Positions 44,297 to 54,156 of a stretch of DNA of 64,000 nt are shown in pieces. The DNA is from JAGQRJ01 sp041402045 (GTDB taxonomy: Bacteria > Planctomycetota > J058). Below the pieces are notes generated by a model that saw nothing but the letters and a program-made list of their open reading frames with translations, made no database searches and was not told the DNA's origin. The stretch is from contig JAWKSZ010000028.1 in the NCBI GenBank assembly GCA_041402045.1, positions 1 through 64,000 on the forward strand, in the 5' to 3' direction. Within the stretch, counting starts at the first letter, position 1. Each line of letters starts with the position of its first letter. The translations under genes were made by a program, and so were the position numbers.

Positions 44297-46332
44297 CGGA
44301 ACTCGATCCGCGGGTCGACCACGGCGTAGGCGATATCGCTGACCAGGATCCCGAGCAGCGTGAGGAACGCGGAGATCATGAGGATCGCCATGATCAGCGG
44401 GTAGTCGCGGGAGAGGATCGAGTCGAAGAACACCTTCCCCAGCCCGTCGATCGTGAAGATCGTCTCGATGATCACGCTCCCCGCGAACAGCATGGGGAGG
44501 ATCCCGCCCATGAGCGTCAGGATCGGGATCAGGGCGTTCCGCAGCGCGTGCTTGCCGATCACCACCGACTGCGGCAAGCCCTTGGCCTTGGCGGTGCGAA
44601 TGTAGTCCTGCCCCAGGACCTCGAGCATGCCCGTGCGCATTTGCCGCGAAATGTAGGCGAGCTGCCCGTAGGTCAGGGCCGCCACCGGGAGCACCAGGTG
44701 CCACAACCGGTCGGTGAACCAGCCCCAGGCCGTGAAGGTCTCGGCGTTGAGGTCGCTCAGGTGGTGCGCGGGGAAGATCGAGAGGAACGGCGGCCCGGTG
44801 AACAACAGGATCAGCATGGCCCCGGCCCAGAACGACGGCACCGAGTAGAGCAAGAACAGGGTCAGGGTGCTGACCTGGTCCCCCAGGGTCCCGCGCTTGA
44901 CGCTCGAGTAGACGCCCAGCGGGATCGCGAACAGATACGCCAGGAAGATCGCGATCACGTTGAGCTGGAGCGTCTTCTTGAACGCGTCCCAAATGATCTC
45001 GGACACCGGGCGCTTCTGCTTGTAGCTCTCGCCCAGGTCGAACACGATCAGCCGCGAGAACCAGCGCCCGAACTGGGTCTGGGCGAAGCCCCGGGTGAAC
45101 TGCCGCCCGCCGTCGAAGTCGACGTAGTACTCCTCGGCGCGATACCACCAGTCGTCCCAGCGGTAGCGGTGCCGGGCCAGGGTCTCCGCGACCCGGTCGC
45201 TGACGAAGTCCTCCTGGCTGGCGAAGCCGGCGAGGATCGCGTCCTCGCTGGGGTAGCTGACCTGGCTCGGGTCGTAGGTCTTGCCCGCGGCCTCCGCCGC
45301 GCGCTTGGCCTGCTTCTCCGCGGCCTCGCGCCAGCCGCGGATCCGCGCGGCGCGCTGGGTCTCCCACTCCTGGGCGAAGGCCTGGCGCTCCTTGGCGTCG
45401 ACGGTCAGGTCCCAGGGCTTGTGGGCCACGGCGGCCAGCCCGAAGGCCGCCTGGCGCTCGGCGGCCTCGCTCGAGGCGTCGTGCATGGCCTCCATGAGCG
45501 CGGGCGCGGCGAGCTGCCCGACCTGGACCAGGGCCGCGAGCTCGGGGTCGGCGGCGGCGGCCTCTTCGGTCTCGGGCACCCCGCCCTTCTGCAGCCAGGC
45601 CTTCACGACCTGCTGCACGTGCTCAGGCGCATACTCCGCGCGGTGCTCGCTCCACCAGGTCTCCCAGGCGTCCCGGGCCTCGGCCAGGCCTACGCCCTCG
45701 GGCAGCTTCGGCCCGCGGGGGGCCACGATCCCCGCCAGGACCTCGAGCAGGCGCCGCGCGGGGGCCTCGATCGCCGCCTGCAGCGGCTCCTCGCGCCGGG
45801 CCCAGGCCTCGGCCCAGGCGGCGTCGTCGCTGCCCGGGGGGAGCTGGGGCTCGTAGCGCCCGTAGTCCTCGCCCAGCGCCGCGCGAGCCTGGGCGGCGCC
45901 GTCGCTCCTGAGCGCGGCCAGGTGCTCGCGGAGCTTGGCCTCCCGAGCCTCGGCGTCGGCGACCCGGGGCCCGAGCTCGGGGATCAGGAGCTCGAGGGCC
46001 GAGGTCCCGATCGTGCCCTTGAGCCGGGCCAGGGCGTCCTTGCGCCGGGCCTCGTTCTCCTCGTCGTCGAGCTCCTCGAGGGTCGCGCGCACGGTCGAGG
46101 TGCGGGTCGGAGGCTCGAAGTTCACGAAGGTCGGGCGGTCGAGGTAGTAGAGCTCCTGGTTCTTACGCAGGGTCTGCTCGTCGAGGTTGCTCTGCCCGCC
46201 CGACGCCAGGGCCTGGGCCTTCATGGCCGCCGGGTCGCCCGGGGCCATGGTCACGATCAGGAAGCACAGGACCGAGATCCCGAACAGCGTCAGCGCCATG
46301 AGCAGCAGGCGCTTGAGCAGGTACTGCCACAT
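44293..46332 (-). CDS. oppB: OppB-type peptide permease with a roughly 370-residue periplasmic insertion
   Basis: The 679-residue subunit has TM1 at the start (LLLMALTLFGISVLCFLIV) with the OppB motif APGDPA. The core then resumes at about 420-679: FDLGESYKQKRPVSEII, SVPSFWAGAMLILLF, EVLGQDYIRTAKAKGLPQSVV (EAA motif) and YPLIMAILMISAFLTLLG. Ordinary OppB is about 310 residues. The insertion (about 45-415) is Glu/Ala/Arg-rich and helical with no membrane segment, placed in the first periplasmic loop by topology. oppC has a matching insertion, so the two may form one periplasmic structure for substrate delivery. Confidence 0.93.
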   Translation of the reverse strand: MWQYLLKRLLLMALTLFGISVLCFLIVTMAPGDPAAMKAQALASGGQSNLDEQTLRKNQELYYLDRPTFVNFEPPTRTSTVRATLEELDDEENEARRKDALARLKGTIGTSALELLIPELGPRVADAEAREAKLREHLAALRSDGAAQARAALGEDYGRYEPQLPPGSDDAAWAEAWARREEPLQAAIEAPARRLLEVLAGIVAPRGPKLPEGVGLAEARDAWETWWSEHRAEYAPEHVQQVVKAWLQKGGVPETEEAAAADPELAALVQVGQLAAPALMEAMHDASSEAAERQAAFGLAAVAHKPWDLTVDAKERQAFAQEWETQRAARIRGWREAAEKQAKRAAEAAGKTYDPSQVSYPSEDAILAGFASQEDFVSDRVAETLARHRYRWDDWWYRAEEYYVDFDGGRQFTRGFAQTQFGRWFSRLIVFDLGESYKQKRPVSEIIWDAFKKTLQLNVIAIFLAYLFAIPLGVYSSVKRGTLGDQVSTLTLFLLYSVPSFWAGAMLILLFTGPPFLSIFPAHHLSDLNAETFTAWGWFTDRLWHLVLPVAALTYGQLAYISRQMRTGMLEVLGQDYIRTAKAKGLPQSVVIGKHALRNALIPILTLMGGILPMLFAGSVIIETIFTIDGLGKVFFDSILSRDYPLIMAILMISAFLTLLGILVSDIAYAVVDPRIEFR

Positions 46333-46335
46333 GGC

Positions 46336-48480
46336 TCAGCGCTCCTCGCGAGGCACTTCGAACCACTCGCGGAAGTTGTAGGCGGTGGTCCCGATCGTAT
46401 AGAAGCGCACGTTGCGGAAGCGGCGGTGGTAGAACCCGAGGGTGTACATGTTCAGCAGGAACGTGTAGGGCTGCTCGCGGTCGAGCAGCCGGTGCAGCTT
46501 GCGCAGCAGGCGCTGGCGCTCCACCGGGTCGACCTCGCGCCGGGCGGCCATGATCAGCGCGTCGGCCTCGGCGTTCTTGTAGCTCACGTAGTTGTTGCCG
46601 CGGTTGCCGGCCTGGCTCGAGTGCCAGATCTGGAAGGGGTCGGTCTCGATACAGCTCGGCTCGCCCCAGGCCAGGCGCACGGCGTCGAACTTCTGGTCGG
46701 AGATCGTGTCCAGGAACACCGCCCAGTCGAGCTTGCGAATGTTCATGCGCACGCCGACGCGCTCGACCGCCTCCTTGATGATCTCGGCGACCTTCTGGTG
46801 GTAGTCGCGCATGTTGTGGATCACGTAGTCGAACTCGAAGTCGACGCCGCCGCGGTCGCGGATCCCGTCGCCGTCGTGGTCGACCCAGCCGGCCTGGTCC
46901 AGGAGCATTTGCGCGCGCTGGACCGAGGAGGGGCGCACCTGGACCTCGGGGTCGCTGAACGGTCCCTGGCTGAAGAAGGGCCCGGTCACGACCTCCCCCA
47001 GCCCGCGGTGAATGTCGCGCAGGATCTTCTCGCGCGGGATCAGGAGCGTCATGGCCTGGCGCACCCGGGCGTCGGCGAAGATCTGGCGCTCGGGGCCCAC
47101 GTCCTGGCGGTCGGCGTTCCAGCCGATGTAGGTGTAGAGCGGGGAGAGCACCTTGGCCCGCACGAAGCGGTCGGTGAACGCCGGGGCGTTCGAGGCCTCG
47201 TCCTCCCAGATCGCGGGCTCGAGGTCGAAGTCGGCGTCGACCTCCTCGAGCTGCAGCGCCTTGAAGGCGGCGGTCTTCTCGTTGATCACCACCCAGCGCA
47301 GGGTGTCGAGGTAGGGCATGCGCGGGTCGATCCAGGGGACCACCGGCGCGCCGCCCGGGTTGCTCGCCCACCAGCCGTCGTAGCGCGCGAGCTCGATCAG
47401 GGTCCCGCGCTCCCAGCGCACGAAGCGATACGGCCCGCAGCCGATCGGCTGCTCGTGGTCGGGGTGCGCGTTGAAGTGGCGCCCGAACCCGTCGGCGTCG
47501 CCCTCGAACTTCCAGGGCTCGTAGCGGTGGCGCGGGTAGATGTAGAGGTCGCCGGCGATCACCGAGAACGCGCGGTAGTACTGCTGGTTGAACGCGAAGC
47601 GCACGGTGGCGGCGTCCACCTGCTCGTAGCGCTCGAGGTCGACGTAGTACTGGCGCAGGTGCGCGGCGTCGACCACCGGGTTCTGGATCGTGTTCATGCT
47701 GAAGATCACGTCGGCGGCGGTCACCGGCTGACCGTCGTGCCAGGTCACCCCCGGGCGCAGGTGGAGCTCGAACTCGGCGAGCTGGCGCAGCGCGGGGACC
47801 TCGACCTTGGCCCCGTCCGGCCCTTCGAGCACGCGCTTGATCTCGCTGCGGGGGAGGCTGAGCACGGCGTCCTCGGGGAGCTCCTCCCACAGCCACACGG
47901 TGAACCGCCCCCCCGGCGGGCGCTCGAGGGTCCCGCGCACCCGGGGCAAGCCGGTCTCGGCCTTGGGGACCACGTCCACGACCTGCCCCCAGCACGCGGC
48001 GAACTCGGGGGAGCCCGGCGCGACCCGCTGGCTCTCGCCGTCGGCGCCCACGCGCTCCACGGCCTCGAGGTCGCACTCGGCGAAGGTGTAGCGCGCGGCC
48101 TGGGGCGCGAAGCGCACCGGGTCGGCCTTGGCCTCGCTCAACAGCCGCCCGGCGTGGCGCGTGCCGTCGGCGAGCACGACCACGTCCTGCTCCTTCCACC
48201 AGCGCGCGAGCATAGGCAGCCACTCGAAGGTCTCGCGGTCGCGGATCGCGAGGCTGTCGCCGAGGTACTGGTAGACGTCCTGGGTCGAGACCCCGTTGTC
48301 GCAGATCGGGTTGATCGAGGACGGGTCGCCGGGGGTCCGCACTTGGATCGTGCCGCCGCGGCGCGGCTCGACCGGGCGGTCGCGGTCGGGGTTGAACGCG
48401 TCGACCGGCACGGGTCCGGCGAGGTCCTGCGCGCTCACGCCGAGGGCGCACAGCAACAGCGCCCACGTCCAGTTACGCAT
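46336..48480 (-). CDS. oppA: Oligopeptide-binding protein OppA-type (SBP family 5)
   Basis: The 714-residue secreted receptor has a signal peptide (WTWALLLCALGVSAQD; no clear lipobox). Family 5 landmarks are GGTIQVRTPGDPSSINP, WHDGQPVTAADVIFSMN, QPIGCGPYRFVRWERGTLIELARY (split), DARVRQAMTLLIPREKIL and AGWVDHDGDGIRDRGG, the last a calcium-type loop common in this family. It is larger than the usual 500-600 residues because of an insertion at about 95-210. The first gene of opp, it ends 3 bases before oppB. Divergent gene at 48836. Confidence 0.93.
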   Translation of the reverse strand: MRNWTWALLLCALGVSAQDLAGPVPVDAFNPDRDRPVEPRRGGTIQVRTPGDPSSINPICDNGVSTQDVYQYLGDSLAIRDRETFEWLPMLARWWKEQDVVVLADGTRHAGRLLSEAKADPVRFAPQAARYTFAECDLEAVERVGADGESQRVAPGSPEFAACWGQVVDVVPKAETGLPRVRGTLERPPGGRFTVWLWEELPEDAVLSLPRSEIKRVLEGPDGAKVEVPALRQLAEFELHLRPGVTWHDGQPVTAADVIFSMNTIQNPVVDAAHLRQYYVDLERYEQVDAATVRFAFNQQYYRAFSVIAGDLYIYPRHRYEPWKFEGDADGFGRHFNAHPDHEQPIGCGPYRFVRWERGTLIELARYDGWWASNPGGAPVVPWIDPRMPYLDTLRWVVINEKTAAFKALQLEEVDADFDLEPAIWEDEASNAPAFTDRFVRAKVLSPLYTYIGWNADRQDVGPERQIFADARVRQAMTLLIPREKILRDIHRGLGEVVTGPFFSQGPFSDPEVQVRPSSVQRAQMLLDQAGWVDHDGDGIRDRGGVDFEFDYVIHNMRDYHQKVAEIIKEAVERVGVRMNIRKLDWAVFLDTISDQKFDAVRLAWGEPSCIETDPFQIWHSSQAGNRGNNYVSYKNAEADALIMAARREVDPVERQRLLRKLHRLLDREQPYTFLLNMYTLGFYHRRFRNVRFYTIGTTAYNFREWFEVPREER

Positions 48481-48835
48481 GCGTCCTCGATTCTGAGTCT
48501 CGGGGGTCGACCGGCGCTCGCCGGTTCGCGGCGCCCATGGTAGCCGATCCGGGGCGAATTGCGCGGCTCAAGGTGCGCTGTTCAAACGAGTTCGGGCGCT
48601 GGAGCGGGCCCCCCCGCCTGCGGGACGCCCGCTCCCCCCACCCCGCTTGCGTCCCGCATGAGACGAACCCAAACGATTCGCGACTCGAAGGTTGCGCACA
48701 CGTCCGTCCTATCCGGACGGCCCGTCCAGGCGGGACCGTCCGCGGGCCGACAACGCGGGGGTTGCCGGGATTGCGGCGGGCGGACGGATCCTGGCCCCCG
48801 GTGTGCGAGAGGCAGGGCAAGAGACGGAGAACCTC
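48481..48835. promoter_or_regulatory. Divergent intergenic region of opp and the caspase-like gene
   Basis: This 355-bp gap separates oppA (minus) from the secreted protein at 48836 (plus), so it must carry both promoters. I cannot name a -35/-10 pair with confidence at this GC. GAGCGGGC at about 48601-48608 is matched by GCCCGCTC at about 48626-48633, a possible hairpin, and several CCGGACGG/CCGTCC inverted pairs lie at 48704-48790. There is no gene. Confidence 0.45.
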
Positions 48836-50110
48836 ATGAGACACCTGATCCCCCTGCTGCTCGCGGCCGCCTGCTTGCCCGCCAGCGCGGAGAGCCTGCG
48901 CCTCGCGGGTCGCTTCCAGGACGCCGACGCCCACGGGACCGCGAGCCTCGACCTGGCCGCGCGGACCCTCGAGCTGAACGTCAACGAGCAGCGCTTCTCG
49001 CTGACCGGCTACCCCCTCGAGCACGACGCCTACCTGTTCGTGGAGACGCCGAGCGCGGGGTTGACCGACGCCCTGGGCGACGTCGTGCCGACCGCGGCCA
49101 AGCGCGCGGTGGTCCTGGTCGAGGCGCTCAACGTGCGCCCCGAGCCGACCCTCGACTGCACGCCCGTGCGTCGCGCGACCCGAGGCGAGGCCCTGGCCCT
49201 GAACGGGGTGGAGCAAGGCCCCTGGCTGCAGCTCCAGGACGGCGGCTGGGTCCACGGCGGGAGCCAGTACGTGCGGGTCGAGGCGCTCTACGACGCCGAC
49301 CAGATCCCGGGCGACGGCCTGCGCCTCACGCTCCGCCCCAACAGCCGGGGCTACTTCGGCACCGTCCAGAGCAGCGCCGACGTGCTGCGCCTGGTGCGCG
49401 TGACCCCCAGCGGGCCGCCGCGGGTGCTCCTGATCCCCACCGTGCGCTACACCGAGAAGGAGCAGCGCACGCTCAAGGGCTACGCGATCAAGCTCAAGAA
49501 CTACTACGCCCAGCGCGGGATCCGCTCGGACCTGCACGTGGCCGAGAGCGCGGACACCGTGATCCGGGCGCTCGAGGACGCCGCGCTCTCCGGCCGCCGC
49601 TACTCCCGCGTGATCTGGATCGGCCACGGCGGCTGGGACGGCCCGATCATGGGCACCACCAGCCCGCGCCAGGTCAGCGCCACCGACAACCCCGAGGGCT
49701 TCGCCCGCATGGTGGCGGCGCTGGACGAGGTCCTGACCCCCGACGCCAAGCTCTTCGCCTCGGCCTGCCACGCCGCGGGCAACAACACGTTCGAGGCGGA
49801 GATGCCGCTCAAGAGCCACTACAGCTGGGTGCACGACCTGGCCAAGCGCACCGGGCGCCTGGTGGCCGGCCCCGCGGGCTACACCTCGACCGAGTACACC
49901 TACCAGCACGTGCTGGCGATCCTCGAGGGCGACGGCGTGACCAAGCAGGAGGTCCACGTGGCCACCGGCGACACGCTGCGGATCGTGTGGCCCGGGCGAA
50001 CCCTGGCCAGCGCCCCCGCCCGCCCGCTGCCCGAGATCCGCACCACCCGCAACCCCCCGGAGACCCCGGTCGGCACCCTCGCCCTCGGCGGCGCCACGCA
50101 GACGCCGTAG
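48836..50110 (+). CDS. Secreted SH3b protein with a caspase-like (clan CD) His/Cys pattern
   Basis: ATG 48836 (GGAG upstream) starts a 424-residue protein. The signal peptide is MRHLIPLLLAAACLPASA. An SH3b-like domain lies at about 88-155 (VVLVEALNVRPEPTLDC, GPWLQLQDGGWVHGGSQYVRVE). The C-terminal half (about 190-380) starts with a strand (RVLLIPTVRYTEKEQRTLKGYAIKLKNYY), then VIWIGHGGWDG (His264) and KLFASACHAAGNN (Cys311). A hydrophobic strand ending H-G and a second ending A-C is the clan CD signature (caspases, gingipain, clostripain, CHAT). I infer a cysteine-peptidase fold; no named family is assigned. It precedes a sensor kinase by 60 bp. Confidence 0.7.
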   Translation: MRHLIPLLLAAACLPASAESLRLAGRFQDADAHGTASLDLAARTLELNVNEQRFSLTGYPLEHDAYLFVETPSAGLTDALGDVVPTAAKRAVVLVEALNVRPEPTLDCTPVRRATRGEALALNGVEQGPWLQLQDGGWVHGGSQYVRVEALYDADQIPGDGLRLTLRPNSRGYFGTVQSSADVLRLVRVTPSGPPRVLLIPTVRYTEKEQRTLKGYAIKLKNYYAQRGIRSDLHVAESADTVIRALEDAALSGRRYSRVIWIGHGGWDGPIMGTTSPRQVSATDNPEGFARMVAALDEVLTPDAKLFASACHAAGNNTFEAEMPLKSHYSWVHDLAKRTGRLVAGPAGYTSTEYTYQHVLAILEGDGVTKQEVHVATGDTLRIVWPGRTLASAPARPLPEIRTTRNPPETPVGTLALGGATQTP

Positions 50111-50170
50111 GGGCATACCCTGAGGCGCTCCCCTCCAGGGCGGTAAGATCCCCGGTGGGGAGGCTCTGGG

Positions 50171-52090
50171 GTGGGGCGGCTCGCGCTCTCGACGCGGTTC
50201 TCGGTGGGGGTGGCGTTGCTCGTCGGCCTCACCGCCCTGGCGTCCACGGGTTTGATCTTCGTGCGCCTCGACCAGGCCCTGGTCGAGGCGGAGGTCGTCG
50301 AGCTCGAGCGGGCGACCGAGGTTCGGGCGACGTTGATCGCCGACCGCGTCTCGGAGCTGGTGCGGGACGTGCGCCTGTTGAGCGGGACCCCGCCGGTTCA
50401 GGGCCTGATCCGGGCGCGGCAGGCGGGCGGCGTCGACCCGCTGGACGGGACGACGAGCGCCTTGTGGCGCGACCGCCTGAGCGTGATCTTCGACTCGACC
50501 CTGCGCACCAAACCGACCTACCTCCAGGTCCGCTACATAGGCTTCGCCGACGGCGGCCGGGAGCTGGTGCGCGTCGACCGCGACGCCCAGGGCCGGCCGC
50601 AGCGCACCCCGGACGAGGCGCTGCAGCAGAAGGGTCACTCCCACTACGTGCGGCGGGCCCAGGAGACGCCCCCGGGCCAGGTCTCCCTCTCCCAGATCGA
50701 CCTCAACCGCGAGCACGGCGCGATCTCCCTGCCCCACGCGCCGGTGCTGCGGGCCATGTGCACCGTCGCCGATCCGTCGGGCGCGCCCTTCGGCGCGGTC
50801 GTGCTCAACCTCGACCTGCGCGAGACCTTCGCCGAGGTCCTGCGCGGGACCGCGCCCGAGCACCGCTACACCCTCAGCGACGAGCGCAATCACTTCCTCC
50901 TGCACCCCGACCCCCAGCGCGCCTTCGGCTTCGAGTTCGGCCGCCCCGGGGACGCCCGCACAGACCTCCCCCTGCTCGCGACCCTGGGGGACCGGGTCAG
51001 CCAGACGGCGGTCCTCCGCAGCGGGCACGTGCTCTCGGTGCGCCGGGTCCACCTGGAGGCCGCCCAGGTCCCGCGCTGGATCGACCTCGCGATCGAGACC
51101 TCCTCCCGCGCCGCGACCGCGGTCTCGCGGCGGGTCGCCGGCGAGGCGCTCTTCCTGGTGGGCGTGCTGTGCGTGCTCGCGATCGGCGTGGGCCACGGGC
51201 TGGCGCGGATCGCGGCGCGCCCGGTCACCGACCTCGTGCGCGCGGTGCGCGGCCTGGACCTCGAGGCCTCCCCCGGCCAGCTCCCCCAGCTCCCGGGCGC
51301 GACCCCCGAGGCCGAGGAGCTGGCGCGGGTCCTGAGCCTGACCTTCGCGCGCCTGCAGCGCCGCACCCGCGAGCTCGCGGCGAAAAACCGCGAGCTGGAG
51401 CAGTTCGCCTACGTGGCCGCCCACGACCTGCAAGAGCCGGTGCGCACGATCTCCAGCTTCGTGGCGCTGCTGGAGCAGCAGGACCTCTCGAGCCTCAACG
51501 AGCCGGGCCGCCAGAGCCTCAAGTTCATCACCGAGTCCTGCGCGCGCATGCGCGAGCTGATCCAGGCGCTCCTGGACTACGGCCGCCTGGGCAAGCAGAC
51601 CGAGCCCTCAACGGTGGACCTGACCGAGGTCGCGGAGCAAGCGCTCACGGACCTCCGCGCGACGATCGAGGAGCGCGGGGCCGAGGTCGAGGTCGGCGCC
51701 CTCCCGACCCTCGCGCGCGGGCTGGCCCCCGAGCTGCGCGCGCTGCTGCAGAACCTGATCGGCAACGCGCTCAAGTTCAGCCGCCCCGGCGCGGCGCCCC
51801 GGGTGCAGGTCCTGGCCGAGCGGGACGCCACGGACGGCGTGGTGCTCACGGTCCAGGACGACGGGATCGGGATCCCCCCCCAGCACCGGGCGCGGGTGTT
51901 CCGCCTGTTCCAGCGCCTGCACGCGCGCGAGGACTACGCGGGCACCGGGATCGGGCTCGCGCACTGCCACAAGATCGCGGAGCTGCACCGCGGGCGGATC
52001 TGGATCGAGGACTCGCCGCTGGGCGGCGCGTGCTTTAAGGTTCTGCTGCGCGACGTCGCGCGCCCCGCCGCGCCGCAGGAGGGTGCATGA
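50171..52090 (+). CDS. Membrane sensor histidine kinase with periplasmic double-Cache-like sensor
   Basis: The GTG at 50171 has a GGAGG 11 bases upstream. Domain order in 639 residues is TM1 (about 11-32), then a periplasmic dCache-type sensor (about 33-325: RVSELVRDVRLLSGTP, YLQVRYIGFADGGRELVRVDR, GAVVLNLDLRETF). TM2 follows (about 330-350), then a HAMP-like/coiled linker. Next is HisKA with His418 in FAYVAAHDLQEPVRTISSF (the phytochrome/DLQEP type), and HATPase_c with N box NLIGNALKFS and G boxes DDGIGIP and GTGIGLAHC. It autophosphorylates on His418 and passes phosphate to the overlapping CheY-like gene (ATGA). Confidence 0.93.
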   Translation: MGRLALSTRFSVGVALLVGLTALASTGLIFVRLDQALVEAEVVELERATEVRATLIADRVSELVRDVRLLSGTPPVQGLIRARQAGGVDPLDGTTSALWRDRLSVIFDSTLRTKPTYLQVRYIGFADGGRELVRVDRDAQGRPQRTPDEALQQKGHSHYVRRAQETPPGQVSLSQIDLNREHGAISLPHAPVLRAMCTVADPSGAPFGAVVLNLDLRETFAEVLRGTAPEHRYTLSDERNHFLLHPDPQRAFGFEFGRPGDARTDLPLLATLGDRVSQTAVLRSGHVLSVRRVHLEAAQVPRWIDLAIETSSRAATAVSRRVAGEALFLVGVLCVLAIGVGHGLARIAARPVTDLVRAVRGLDLEASPGQLPQLPGATPEAEELARVLSLTFARLQRRTRELAAKNRELEQFAYVAAHDLQEPVRTISSFVALLEQQDLSSLNEPGRQSLKFITESCARMRELIQALLDYGRLGKQTEPSTVDLTEVAEQALTDLRATIEERGAEVEVGALPTLARGLAPELRALLQNLIGNALKFSRPGAAPRVQVLAERDATDGVVLTVQDDGIGIPPQHRARVFRLFQRLHAREDYAGTGIGLAHCHKIAELHRGRIWIEDSPLGGACFKVLLRDVARPAAPQEGA

Positions 52091-52497
52091 GCCAGAAGCT
52101 GAGCGAGGTGCTCCTCGTCGACGACTACGAGGCCGACAACTACCTGCACCGCCTCGCGTTCGAGACCCTCGGCTGCGCCGAGCAGGTCAGCGTGGCCAAG
52201 AACGGCGAGGAGGCCCTCGCGCACCTCGCGCGCTCGACCCCCGAGCTGATCTGCCTCGACATAAACATGCCGGTCATGGACGGCTGGGAGTTCATTCAGG
52301 CCTTCGAGGCCCTCGAGCCGCGCCCGCCGAGCCTGCTGCTGGTCATGCTCACGACCTCCTCCCGCGCGGAGGACCGCCAGCGGGCCAAGGCCCAGCCCCT
52401 CGTCGCCGACTACGTCGAGAAGCCGCTGACCGCCGAGGTCCTGGGCCAGCGCCTGGCCCAATGGTTCCCTGGCCGCTTCCCCGCGCTGGAGCGGTAG
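52087..52497 (+). CDS. CheY-like single-domain response regulator
   Basis: The 136-residue receiver domain has the acidic pair Asp12-Asp13 (VLLVDDYEADN), phospho-acceptor Asp58 in ICLDINMPVMDG, Thr in MLTTSSRAED and Lys in YVEKPLT. The sequence style matches the Rcp1/phytochrome-kinase regulators usually paired with DLQEP-type kinases. The ATG overlaps the kinase stop, so they are a cognate pair. There is no output domain, so it acts by protein contact or phosphorelay. Confidence 0.93.
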   Translation: MSQKLSEVLLVDDYEADNYLHRLAFETLGCAEQVSVAKNGEEALAHLARSTPELICLDINMPVMDGWEFIQAFEALEPRPPSLLLVMLTTSSRAEDRQRAKAQPLVADYVEKPLTAEVLGQRLAQWFPGRFPALER

Positions 52498-52500
52498 CGC

Positions 52501-53523
<1,023 letters not shown>

Positions 53524-53702
53524 GATAGCGTCCCCTGGGCCGCCGTGGGGAGGGTTTACGCCAGCCTGGAGGCCAGGGCGGGATAAAGAATCGAAAATCT
53601 CGAAGCCCCCAAGCGAAACATTCGACTCCCGCGCGCCCAGGGATCGGCCACTATGAGAACGCGCGTTCTAGGGAACGGTCGCACCACCTCAGGAGAAGGC
53701 CC

Positions 53703-54149
53703 GTGCGCTGCATTCCGCCTCTGCCCGTGGAGAACCCTCGCTCGACGTCGAAGGTGTGCCAGATCCCTGGCTGCCCGGCGAGCACCCGCGAGGGCAAGCC
53801 GTACTGCTCGGACCACGTGGACCAGAACCCCTACGCCACGCAGCTCCTGGAGTCGCTGGCGGAGCTCGAGCGCGAGCACGCCAAGGTCCGGCGGCGCGGG
53901 GCGACCGCGGTGCGCCCCGACAGCCCCACGAGCTGCGAGATCCTGCGCGAGCTGGAGCAGCAGCGCACCTGCAGCGTGGCCCGCCTGGCGCAGATCCTGG
54001 CGCTCCCCCAGACCCTCGTGGGGACCTACGTGCAGGGCCTGGCCCGCAGCGGCCACGTCATGACCTCGGGCTTCCGCCGCGACCGGCTGCAGGTCAGCCT
54101 GGCGCAGCCGGCGAACGCCGAGGGCGTGGCCAGCCGCAACGCGGGCTGA
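53703..54149 (+). CDS. Small zinc-finger/winged-helix protein
   Basis: The GTG at 53703 gives 148 residues. The N-terminus has Cys19, Cys24, Cys35 and His38 (VCQIPGCPAS ... YCSDHVD), a possible zinc site. A helical spacer (about 40-75) follows. The C-terminal half (about 75-135) reads as a winged helix: CEILRELEQQRTCSVARLAQIL, PQTLVGTYVQGLARSGHVM, RRDRLQVSL. It is probably a DNA-binding regulator. No family name can be given. It is monocistronic, convergent with the next genes. Confidence 0.75.
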   Translation: MRCIPPLPVENPRSTSKVCQIPGCPASTREGKPYCSDHVDQNPYATQLLESLAELEREHAKVRRRGATAVRPDSPTSCEILRELEQQRTCSVARLAQILALPQTLVGTYVQGLARSGHVMTSGFRRDRLQVSLAQPANAEGVASRNAG

Positions 54150-54156
54150 CCCGCGC

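Noticed and set aside
42266..45367. Extending oppC upstream to a 1033-codon frame
   Set aside because: The upstream part reads antisense-like Arg/Gly-rich sequence inside oppB. The ATG at 44296 overlaps the oppB stop as expected for an operon.
44548..48543. A 1331-codon plus-strand open frame antisense to opp genes
   Set aside because: Composition is typical of antisense GC-rich frames, and the minus strand is clearly oppB and oppA.
48559..50035. Plus-strand frame overlapping the caspase-like gene in another frame
   Set aside because: Arg/Pro/Gly-rich antisense-type composition. The chosen frame has a signal peptide, SH3b domain and His/Cys motifs.
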